In this document: positions 9,401 through 21,400 of the stretch, one piece after another
Position numbering within the stretch: the first letter of the stretch is position 1
Layout: every line of letters begins with the position of its first letter
NCBI RefSeq assembly: GCF_019059575.1
Contig: NW_024881588.1
Coordinates: 620,001-684,000, forward strand
Origin: Amphibalanus amphitrite
Lineage: Eukaryota; Arthropoda; Thecostraca; Balanomorpha; Balanidae
Direction of reading: 5' to 3'
DNA: 64,000 nucleotides
The notes under the pieces: model-generated
The model's database searches: none
Told to the model about the DNA's origin: nothing
What the model saw: only the letters and a program-made list of their open reading frames with translations
Program-made: the position numbers and the translations under genes

Positions 9401-12400
9401 ACACAGAGATTGACCAAAAAGATATTGATGTTGAGAATGAGTGATAGATTGAGTCATGCGACACATTTGTGAGTGTCTGTGGAGCTTAGTGTGCACACGC
9501 TATTTACCTCTATGCAGTAGTCTTGCTGCATGCGGTGACATGACTGCTCCCAGCATTATAAGCAGGGCACGAGTGGAGTTTCTGAAGTCTTCTTTTCTGG
9601 GTCTGATTATTGTAGTCTCCCCAAGGACACATGCAGTAAGACGAATGGTAAAAGCGGGGGCCACGTTAGTATTCAGTTGTTTGTTTGGCGATGAGTTATA
9701 AGCAGTTAAATTGTATCTAGATGAGCCCTACACCAGTACCTTGTGATAACATGCGTAAAAGTAAGCGTGCTGCATTCCGGGTTAGGCACTATTCGTAAAT
9801 ACCTGAAGCATAACACCGCTACAGCACCGAATCATTCAAACACACAATCACAACGTTACATTGTTAAGACTCAGCCAGGGTTTAACCCGCGCACCGACGG
9901 GGGTCTGCGCCAACTTCGTACCGACGGGGGGGGGGGGGGGCGGATGACCGCCCCCCCCTGAGATCTCGAGAACGAAGCAAGATAGCGACAAGCGGTAAAC
10001 GGCATGGGATACGCACGGACAAGGTCTACAATTTTTACGAAGGTCATTTTCAGGTCAGGTCAAAGATGACGTCACAGAGGTCAAAAAAGTCAAAATGGCG
10101 GCGCTGGATATGGAGAGAGTTTTTCTCGAATTACTTTCGAACTAGTCAAGTTAGGAACAAACTAAGGGCATCATCGTGATCCTCTCGTCAATCCGCATCG
10201 AATGATATATATGTTGACCTCGAAAGGTCAAGGTCAAAGGTTGACCTCAGGTCACGTGACCTAGAGGTCATCATGTATATCATCCGATGCGCCTTGACGA
10301 GCTGAACACAATGAGACCATCCGCGCGGCTGTATCTTGTTCCTGTACGGAGTTATTGGCAAAAAAACCTTTGGTGACCTTTGATGACGTCACATGACCTT
10401 ACAGCTGCCCAACAGCAAAACAGACCTCAAGGTAGTGAAGGTTGATCGTATATCAAGTCATGTATGGTTTATGGAGCCATTCCGACCCGTTTTAGTGGTA
10501 AAAACAGGGAGTTGATTTTTCCCCATTGATTTATAATGGGGAGGTCGAGAAATTGACCTGACCTTAGGTCATCGATATCAAAATTCCGAGATAAACAAAT
10601 TGTAGTTACTAATGACCTTATAACACCCTGCGACTTTCAAAGGCCTCCGACATCTACTGTAGCTCTGGCACGGTGATAAAGTTGCAAAAAAAGTGACTTG
10701 AGGTTGGATCATTCAAAGTGACCTGGTGACCTGACCTTACAAGTTAGGGGGTTCAAACTTGCACACCATGTGTAAAATTGATGAGAGAATAGTCGTACCA
10801 AATTTCGCGCCGCGGTTTTCCCGCTATCTGCGAAAAACCTCAGGGGGCGGATATCCGCCCCCCCCCCTCCCCGTCGGTGCGCGGGTTAAGTCCCTCACAA
10901 ACCTCAAAATGCCAATATTTTACAGTGTGCACAGCCTGATGCGGGTTTTCTCACGTATATTTCCAGGTTCTCCTCCAGCCGCTTGGTGCAGTTGATTTTC
11001 TCTGTGACAGAGTCCGAGCCAGAGTACTCCACCAGCGCGCCGCCGAACTGGAACACCTTCTGGAACATGCTGACCACGAAGTTGCCGTTCAGGATGTACA
11101 GGCCGCTGGACGGAGACCGCAGCGCTGTCGAACGGGCCTGTCGTTAGTCTGGGCATCTCAGACATACGGTCATAAACAGCACATAAGGCCGTTTGTCAAA
11201 AGGATATTGCGAAGATATGAACTCTAAAGAGCGTTACAGCCCGGACGTCCAGCCGGGTCGGGCATCTTATGCTAAGATTTGAAGACTTCCGTTATATTGA
11301 ACAGCCTCGCATCGTGCATCATACTCGCCCTGTACCAATAATATCAATTTGAGTCACCCGGGTGTCCCAAAATACTCTAATTTCACCTCGAAATTAATAT
11401 CATGCTACATGTCCTTCTCAAACCTTGTCCAAATAAAGAAGACGTCACCGGTCACGTTCAAAGCCATTAGGATCTGCCTGACGACCGGCCGGGCACTCAG
11501 TACACGAATGGATGAGTCAGTGGTGGCTCTGATCCGCTGCCACCCGAGATCCGACCTCGTACCCTGGCCGTACCCGACACCGGCCCAATAATACGGTCTC
11601 CATTTGATCCGGCCGGGGTCTGAGTGATACCGTTCACCCACACAATGGGTCGCCCGGTCTCTGAGTCAGCACCGGCAGACGCCATCGGACACCGGCTGTT
11701 ACCGGGGCTCGAGGCCGCTTCGGGGAACGGCCGCGGCTCCGGTAGCTCAGAGGTGACGGAGGGTGGAGATTTTGGGGACTGGAGAGACAATATATCGGGG
11801 ATACGGTATCATGGATGCGAGATTCGAACTACAATTTGAGCAAGCAGATGCACCTAAATCAGGAGACGAGCGCTGTTGATAGCCCCGAGAGTTTTCCGGA
11901 AGATCCCTCTATCGGGAAAGCATCTTGTTTAGACTTCAAGTTCACGAGAACAGAATTGATTGTTCCTATAGGTGGATAAAGAAGCTTGCAGCAATAAGCA
12001 ATGTGTGAAAGGCAGCATTAATAAAACATCACAGTGTTATCCTACATGATTAATAAGATTGACTGTGTAGCTCGTTTGCCCGTATACGCTCTAGTCAGCC
12101 GGCAACCGTTGCCTTACCGAGGTAGTTGTCATCCTTGCTGGTGTGATCGTGACTGCTCTGCTCCACCACCAAACGGGTGGCGCCGGCGGGGATCGTGGCC
12201 ACCAAATTGTAGCCGTACACCACGTGCCGCGAGGAGCTGTCGAACTGCTGTCGTACCACTCGGCAGGTCGAGTTGTCGCCGCCGCACACACCGCACAGGT
12301 CTACGGGCGAAGGGAGAGGAGGTATGGTCAGTATGGGACAGCGGAACGATACAGGACGAAAGGGAGTATAGCTCAGTCAGGTCACCTGAATTCGAGTTAA

Positions 12401-15400
12401 CATATGGAAGAAACAACGATGATCTAGGCACTGGGTATTGAACAATAAGGAGTGCCCGTTAGTGCCCCCACACATGTCAATTCATTGACCCATACCCACA
12501 ATAATGCCTCGCAAACTTATTCAGGGAAGTATACGGCAACATAGCCAGGAGAATCACATGTTCTAGATAGAAGGGCAAATTTGCCGAATAAATTCGATGA
12601 ATCTCCATGAATGTCAACCGATGGCAGATCGCGCGGCCGCAAAAGGCGAACTTCTGATCGGCGTTTGTGAGCTGCAGTTAGATGAATCGATAGAATGGTG
12701 GAGTGGCCAAATAGACCGGCAAATACGGGTTTATTTCACTTTAGCCGGACGTTGATTGACAGATCAGCTACATCCGCCGAACTGAGTTTGTCAATGTCTT
12801 ATTAATGCCAATGTCGAATGTTCGCATTTAGCGATATGCTAGTATGGTATTGGAAGACGTAAAGCAGCTTTGACGTATATACCCGATGACGCAAAAGGAT
12901 TGCCGCACTATATCTTCCAATGCCCCGTGGATTGAAACGCTGAAGGTCTGCCAATAACAACCAGCACGTGACATGACACAAGTCTGACGTCACGGGCTGT
13001 CACACGCAAACATTTACCCCAAACCAAACCCCGGCCTCGCAACAGTCAGCACCCCCGACCCTAACACTGATCACGTGACCCGCCAAACTGACCAGAGCGG
13101 ACGCTGGAGGCGAGCACGTGATCACATCCGGCCGGCATGCAGACTCCATTGACGCACATGTCGTCTGTGTCGGGAGTACACGGCGTGCCGTCCTCCACGC
13201 GCTCTTTGAGGAGGTAGTAGGCACTGGAGTCGGACACCCGACAGAACAGCTTACAGCGGTCCTGAGATTTAACTGTCGGAACAGAAAGGAAGTAAAGCGA
13301 GTCATGTTCTGAGTCATTGTGGGTGAAACTAACATGTTATATTTCCGCTAAATATTTACCTGTCTATCACAATATCACTTCCCAGTAAACAGTTAAAACT
13401 GATTTATTGATAAGTTCGCTGCCAGGTAACCCATCACCACATCAAAGGACACCAAACAGTAGCAAACCGTCTTGTTATTGACGAACTGCACGCTGAAGGT
13501 CCAAAACATCTCGGAAAGATGACGCGTGCCAGCCTACAGATGCCGACGCTATATCGGTGTAAGCTTCTACCTGTCATAAGCGCTATGGCAGACAAACAGC
13601 GCCGCGCAGACACAAACAAGCTGCGATGATTGATCTCGCTGAAGGTACGAGCTGATCGGTGGACCCGTGTTCCGGGGTTACGTGTCATTTTCACAGCGGC
13701 GCGGCACGTGTAGGAAGTGATGAGCCCGGACGGCTGACAGGAACAGCGGAACAGTTCCACCCACATACCTCGGCGGGCAAGGAGGAACCGCCCAGACATA
13801 ACAAACAGTTCAGAGAAATTCGTCTCCGAGTGGCGTTTGAAAGCTGTTGTTACTTGTTATAAACAGTACTTGAAAGGAACCTGCAGATGGGTACATTTGA
13901 AATACACGCGAGGAGTCATCTGTTTTGAGAAGATAATTTCGACGATAATACATCTGAAGGAAAAAAACATCACATTCGAGAGCGAGGTGATAGTTCAAAC
14001 TTACTGCCGGTGTATTTCGGCACCCACTGGACGGTGGCCGGCAGTCCCTTGATGTTGAAGTTGTTGCCGTTGAAGCTGGTGCACTGAGCCTCTCGGAAAT
14101 CGACGTCGTGGGGCGGGCAGTCCTGTCGATTGCAAGACTCGTACCTAAAAAAGGACGCAATAAAATCAATTGATACCATCTTCTCGAGATCGTACACAAT
14201 TTCAGATCGGTTAAAACGATGTGCCACGAGCCGCCACGATGGTTCTAGCTTAGCCGACATTGGCTAACATGTTATGAAAAATACCATTGAACTTAGTTTC
14301 TGTAAAAACCGTGATAGATTGTTTTTTTTCAAACGCCACCGTTGTATAGAGTACCTATCCTAATGCATATATCCTAATGACCTAATGCCGCTCACTGAGC
14401 CGTGCCATCCTTCCCCACCCCGTCCACCGACCTGACCCGCTGGCCCAGGCAGTAGTCGCCCCCGTTCGAGGGTGTCGGGTAGTTGCACTCCCGTCGGGAG
14501 CGTCGGATGCCGCCGCCGCAACTCCGCGAGCAGCTCCCCCAGCTGCCGGTAGGGAGGCACGTCAGACACGCCCGTCCGGGCCGCCAGACGCCCAGCAGCA
14601 GCCCCACGGTCCCAGACGGGATAACAGCGCACTGCGGCACCACTTGGAACCGCCACCGGCGCCCCCGAGACAGGAATGCATTTAAACTTGGCTCTCCGGT
14701 CAACAAATACAACAGTTCGCAGCAACTTCGTGCCGGTCAGCAGCGTTGCAGGAGCGCTGGTCACTAATAAACAGGCATTTACACCACACCGAAATGACCA
14801 CTAAAACAGCAACAACAGCCACGGTAAGACATGCTAAAGACATTCAGAGCCTGAACTGTCTGCGAATAAAATACTACTTGTTTATTATGCCTAAGACAAA
14901 CCCCAAACGATGACCAGTGACCTAAAGCTAAAATTCATCCGCATAGGTATCATTTGTTCTCATGCTCATTAAAAACCCAAAATAAAGCGCAATTTTCCCC
15001 GTCCCTGTACGATGCCATTCTTTTACAATGTATATTGTATACCCGACTCTGTGCCCCTCTCCCACTCACGGTGACCATTGCCCCCATCCTCCGTGGACGG
15101 CCGGCCGGCTCTCCTTGGGGACACACTCTCCTTTGAGACACCACTTTCGGGGGGCGCAGGTCGTCCTGTCTGCCCAGGGCATGTGCTGCGTGCGACAGCC
15201 GTCCTCCTCGGCGCCCGTGGTGCACCAGAGTCGCTTACACACCGGCTGCGGGGGGGGGGGGGGGGGGGGGGGGCACGGGTACGGTTAGGGGTACACACCA
15301 CAGTCAATGGCCCAGTACACATACCAGCTGGAGGGGAGGGGAAAGCAGGGCGACTGTTAGATACACATAGGACGGAGGGCTGCACCACTGACCCTCCAGC

Positions 15401-18400
15401 TTGCATTTGCTTCTTCGCAACACGAGTGCCCTTCAATATTGCGACAACATATTCTCCGAAAACCACACAGATCTCCGGGAGCCAGGAGCCAAGGTCAACT
15501 CCGGCTGGAGCGCCAAAGTGCCGATAAGTTTCGTGGCCATGGCATCAGTGGGCCATCGGGGGGGGGGGGGAGGAGGAGGAGGCGTTCGACCCAGGCACCG
15601 AACAACACTGTACCCCGGGGCAATGTGACCCAGGCCGACCGCTGGCGACCGGCCCAAGGATTTAACATTAGGCAACACCATCCGCTCAGTAACCGAATCT
15701 CCGCCCCCGGGCCCATTATCCCATCCCACCCTGTTCCCGAAATATTCGCCATCCTATCAGAAGTCAAACGACACTTCCAGGAGCCAACTCACCATGTACG
15801 GGCAGACTTTGAAGTGTTTGTCGGATGTTCCGAACAGGAACTGACACTGCTGGCTGGCGTTGTACGTTTCGCCGGGGTGTCGCACCACCTGGGTCACCTC
15901 CTCTGTGGCCCTCTGGCGCAGCTCTCCGATCGCCGCGCTCACAGAGGCCGACGGCTTGTTCTTCAGACAGCGCCCGTGGTCTCCTCTGAAGAATAGATAG
16001 GCAAGAACAAAAGTCGGGCGCGGAACGAACGTAAAGTCCCGGTTCAAAGGGTGGTAAAGAACGTTTGGAAATAGTGATGTTGTTACTGATGGATACCTAT
16101 ACGTCAAGCAGGTTGATACCAAAGCGTGTCCCGGGAGCCATTGTGACCAATTACCAGTAATTAACGTAATACATAGTTCATTTATACTTATCTACTGATT
16201 GGCATTGCTGCATCAGTGCCGACTTTGCTGTAATATCTGGGAATTTGTGCTCATAATCGTCGACATTACTGCACTATGTTGACACATTAATTTGCTACCC
16301 GACCGGACCGTACCCGGTATCGTGAGACATCTGCTTTGACTGCGACTGTCACATCAGCGCTTCAACAACGTGAACCAGCTACTTACTGCGCCGTTTATAG
16401 AAAGGGGCGCCATTAACATCCTCGAAACCAATGTGGAACAATTAAAAACTGATTGTGCACGATGTGGTCAATCCAGTTCGCTTGACCTCTAATATGCGAA
16501 AGGTTTCGACCATGCCATTAACGCACTTAACTGGCGATTTGAAGACAAGGTATGTATGTGCTCGTACATTGGGATCGACAGACATACATGTTACGGAACC
16601 CTCAACCCACACAAACGGCCCCTGTTTGGGTGAGTCCCTCCGATTTTCCTGGAAGAACGTCTGCAAGCCGCACCCCACAAGCTGTGTGGAAATACTTATT
16701 GGTTTGTTGACGGGGATACTGACATTTCTACGGAATGGAGGGTAGTCTGGAATGTGATGCCATATTCGGAGGGCATTACAACGGTATTTGACGGTGAGCT
16801 GAATGAATGAGGGATTCTGTCCTTCCTGTTGACTGCTTGCTTGCTTCTTGTTATCTGTGGTCGACACTCGGAAGAATAATTAATTTTGTTTATAAATAAA
16901 AATCAACCTAAATGCGCGACGAAAGGTAATGTTGATTAACAAAATGCATTCACTGTTTTTGTATGACGGCTGAAGTGTCATCCAAATTTTAATCCATTGT
17001 CACTGGCCAACACAACACCGTTCCTAACTGACCGTACAATACCACTCGCGCCCATAACCTGTACATGTACTCTGCATTGTGCACGCCGCACAATGCACAG
17101 CGTCCTGGTTGCTCGGTAATGACTCTGGTGGAATGGGCGGCGGGCGCCCCATACACCGCGCTGCCAGTGGCGTCTGGTAGAGAGAGCCGTCTAGGGAGAC
17201 TATGGGGTGGTGCAGGGATCTCACGCAGCCCCAGTTCGTCCGGGAGTGTGAGACAGGTCAATGGGATGAGACTCGAGAGGCCGAGACATGGAGAGCGACA
17301 GTGGCAGCATGGCATGGGTGTCGGTAGCAACGTACGTCTTCGGTAACCCCCGAGGAATAGCAATACCGGATAGAAAGCTATTGGCCAGCTTACGAGTAGA
17401 TGGTTATCGTGAGGTTGGTGAGAGATATAATAACAGCAAGGGTGTTATGCAACTCAAAAACGCCTAAGAATTGTCATTGGAGCACAAAAATGCACTTCAA
17501 AAGCCGGCGGGTCGCTAAATTGCAAAAGGATGCTGAAAGATAAGGCGACAGACAAACTTCCTTTACTGTCACAGGTGGAAGAAGATCACAGCAATTTATT
17601 GTGTTTGTAACTTCTTGTGATCAACGTTATGCATGAGCCCATGACACAAGCTATTGATTTACGATATCCGTCGGTATTCAATCATCCCCGTCAAGAAACC
17701 ACAGCCAAACCGTCTGATACCTTCACCAGCTGTCAAACGTAATCCCTTCAGCCCGTCCAACGACCCAGACCGGAATCACATTTCAAACACGCCGCTGCCC
17801 CGTCCGACACCCATAACCCAGTTATACGCTCATCTGAGATGAGCTACCGCGCGCCTGGCTAGCCCCGGGGCCGCCGTTGTGAGGTCTCTATAGCTGGTAG
17901 ACCCTGAGCGGCAGCATTTACGGGTCGTAAAAGCGCCAGGTCGGCGGGCGGCGCGGTGGTCGCGCCGCCGGCTCGACACGTGCGCCCGACTGTAAATCTG
18001 TGACCGGGGAGCGGCTTCAGCGGGGAGCCGGCTGGGAGCGCCCGCTCGGGAGGTGTGGTCTGATATAGGCGGAAGAGAAGACATAGACATGGCTTTAGCA
18101 ACAGGCAACGGTAGCGTAGGTACAAAGTGTCGTTTTTTCATGGAAATAGCCTCACTTGGTCAACTGAGGGCGCTATGTTTTAGTTTATTTTGATAAAGTC
18201 TAAAAAAAAAACTTGAGAGTGAGTTGCGAGGTGTAATTTTGATACGACTAACAATTCCGTTTATTAATGCAGCGCTTGAAGTTGACTTTCGTAAGGGCTT
18301 CGACTCTTCATGGTTATCGACATAAAAGGATATCCTAGTGAAGCTGGATTCCATTTGCGGTGTTTCTGTGAAAACCCGCGATAGCTGACGAACAAGCAAC

Positions 18401-21400
18401 AACGTCAGGTGCAGCTCTCTATAAACTTCAAACAAAAGTCGCAAATGTGGCCGACGAAAATGTCCGGACGGGTGGATTGTAATCACGAAGTACGAACCGT
18501 GGAAAACAAAATCAGCCATCCATGACGTCCGACTCTGCCTGAGAAGCTTTCCGATGTTGCAGCGCCGCCATTATTTGTAGGCACCAACACATAAAAGTCA
18601 TGGCATGGTCACGCATTGTTTGCATTGCAGGACGAGTGCCGGGAACGTCACAGAGGTTGAGGTAACCCATGGGCACACAAACTTACACGCTAAGCAATCA
18701 GCGAAGCAGGACGGAACGAGCTAACGTCTTTAGCGGTCCGTGTTCTAACGTTCTAAACAAGCACCATTCTATTTACTTCTCAGAAACTGCATCCTATGAA
18801 TATTCACTTTTCTTTCCGGGCACTTGGACTCGGTATTCGGTAATCCTGAAGGTAATCGGTACTCACTCGAGGTACCCGGTACTCACTAGAGGTACCCGGT
18901 ACTCACTAGAGGTACCCAGCATTCACTGACGGTACTCGGTACTTACTGGAGGTACTCGGTGAAGAAGTGTCGACTGCAGTTTGACCACGCCCAAGGGTGG
19001 GTATCGTGATTGAGCATCCGTGACATGGCGTACTCGGTCTTGTTCTGTCCCATATGCGGCTTACACTTGACGTCGTCGTCATGAGGGATGTTCAGCCTGC
19101 CAAACAGCAACACAATGGGTAAATCATCGGCGACGGCGGTTAGTTACTTTATTATTCACACTCAACATCGGACTGATACAGTGATTTCGAGCGCATGTTG
19201 TAATGCTGGTATGCGGAATGAGGATTATTCTGGTTGCGCTTATTATTTTTAAAAGCGATTTCTAAAGGCATGTCGGTTTTGGCAGTCATCAACAACAATA
19301 CGGTGTTTACAAGTTATGAAGTACACAGTACACACGGCAGACAATATCAATACAACATGATAGCAAATACGAGCAAAACATCTCTTAGCGAAGTGTTTGC
19401 TTATGATATGCACTGAAACTCAATGGAACTGACGACGGAAGACGACAGTGCCGGAAGACTGGCATTAACGACAAAGCAATAAATAAGGATTCATCCTTGT
19501 CTGTCTTAAACGTTAACAAGCAAGCATTTAAAAGTGATTAACACAAATAGCAAGAATCTTTTGCAAAAATTTCCGACAACTCAGGTTTGTTTTTAGATAG
19601 AAAACATAATTCTAACGAACAAGTCTTCGACTGATGAACATAAGCCTCCAGTTAAGCCGTAAGAAGACATGAAAGCAAACAAGAAAACAAGAAGCTGATG
19701 CAAAGCGAATAGATAAGGCACAGTTTTTTTTTTGCATGGATCTCGTCAGATAAATCATCCAGTGCCAATTACCGCTCAGCCAACTCATCACAATCGTCTA
19801 AAATTCAGAAATAATTCAGCACCAATCATCCCCGATGTTCCTCAGATAAAACATGTTGAAAATGCAGCTGCAAAGCATTGTTCACTTATAATGCCATAAT
19901 AATTCCCACGATAGTTATGAATGGTGATGTTTTCCGATTAGCCTCTAGGATCGGAAATATGTATTCTGTAGTCCATATATTGTAGTTAATCTTGTTCAAC
20001 CTTGTTTACTGGATATAAAAACATCACAATTATACGCAATAAAGCCTGCAGCTATGCACACTTCCCGTGGTAGGGGAAGTTGGGGGAACGCCGAATACTT
20101 TTTCTGACGCCCGTAGCACGCAAGGTAGACAACATAAGCTATTCTTGTTGGCGTCATTCGAGAGGCCAGTCTTTTGCCTTTCAAACATACCAGTCGCATT
20201 TGATGAATTCGCATACCGTTAAGCGCACAAACTAAAAATATCAAAGAAGTGACTTTTTCGGCGTTGCCCCGGACTGCGGGGAAAGCCGAAAATGGGAGAA
20301 ATGATCTACGGGGAATGCCGACATATATGTTTTGCCATTTTATCTCAAACTTTATCCAGAATTCATCAAAGCTGACACGCGTTTTAAGAGCTTGAGGACG
20401 CTTGGTGCACACTGGAAGTTATAATTGTGTGATATAATAAGAAAATGCCAGGTAAATCATTCCTTACAGGTAAGAGGCCGTTGTGTCGGTTAAAAGTGTA
20501 ATTTGTGTGACTAAAAATACGGGTTGCTATTCTACAGCAGTAAAGTCCACGTAGCGTGCTTTAACGTGCGTAATTGCACGTTTTCGGCATTACCCCAGCC
20601 AGCCATACTTTCATTTGCAGGCCCATAACTTTTCAACGTGCTGTATAAATTTCAAATAGGCAGCACACTTATGCAAAGACATGCTTAAGATTACTTGACC
20701 GAATTGGCCAGACAAACGGTAGCATAATGAGTAAGAAATGCAGCTTCAAAGGCGCATGTAGTACAAGGGAAACGTACCTTGAAAACGCTCTTGGCGCCCT
20801 CACAGTCGAAGTATTCCGAATGACGACTCGTAACAAACATGCGATCATTGTAGTCACGCTTTTGTAGTCAAGCTTCAGAGCATCACTGACAGGTGGCATC
20901 CATGTCTTACGGTTTTCGAAATAACTCGAATTTCGGCTTTGCCCCAACTCCGGCATTGCCCCAACTTCCCCTACGTAAAAAAAATATTCGACTGCTTGTG
21001 GCGCGCGTGTCCTCCCGTTACTTACACATGTCCTCCCGCTAATCACTCACAGATGTCCTCCCGCTACTCACACATGTCCTCCCGCTACTCACACATGTCC
21101 TCCCGCTAATCACACATGTCCTCCCGCTAATCACACGTGTCCTCCCGCTACTCACACGTGTCCGAGCTCGTGGGCCACGGTGAAGGCGGCACTGAGTCCG
21201 TTGTCCTGGACGATCGAGCACGAGGAGCGCGGGTCACACATAGTGCCCAGTTCGGCCAAACCCAGAGTGTCGCACTGCAGAGAGTTACGGCAAATGTTCT
21301 CCCTGTAATGCAGAGGTCAGCTTAGGTCAGGTCATGTTGTGTCACACTTCAGTGCGTGACCGCAGATGTTTTCCCTGTAATACAGAGGTCAGCTTAGGTC

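Noticed and set aside
13262-13267. CTCAG immediately before GACCGC as the exon 12 acceptor
   Set aside because: It breaks phase with exon 11; the acceptor 11 bases upstream restores phase and gives the expected peptide between YTG and DRCKLFC.
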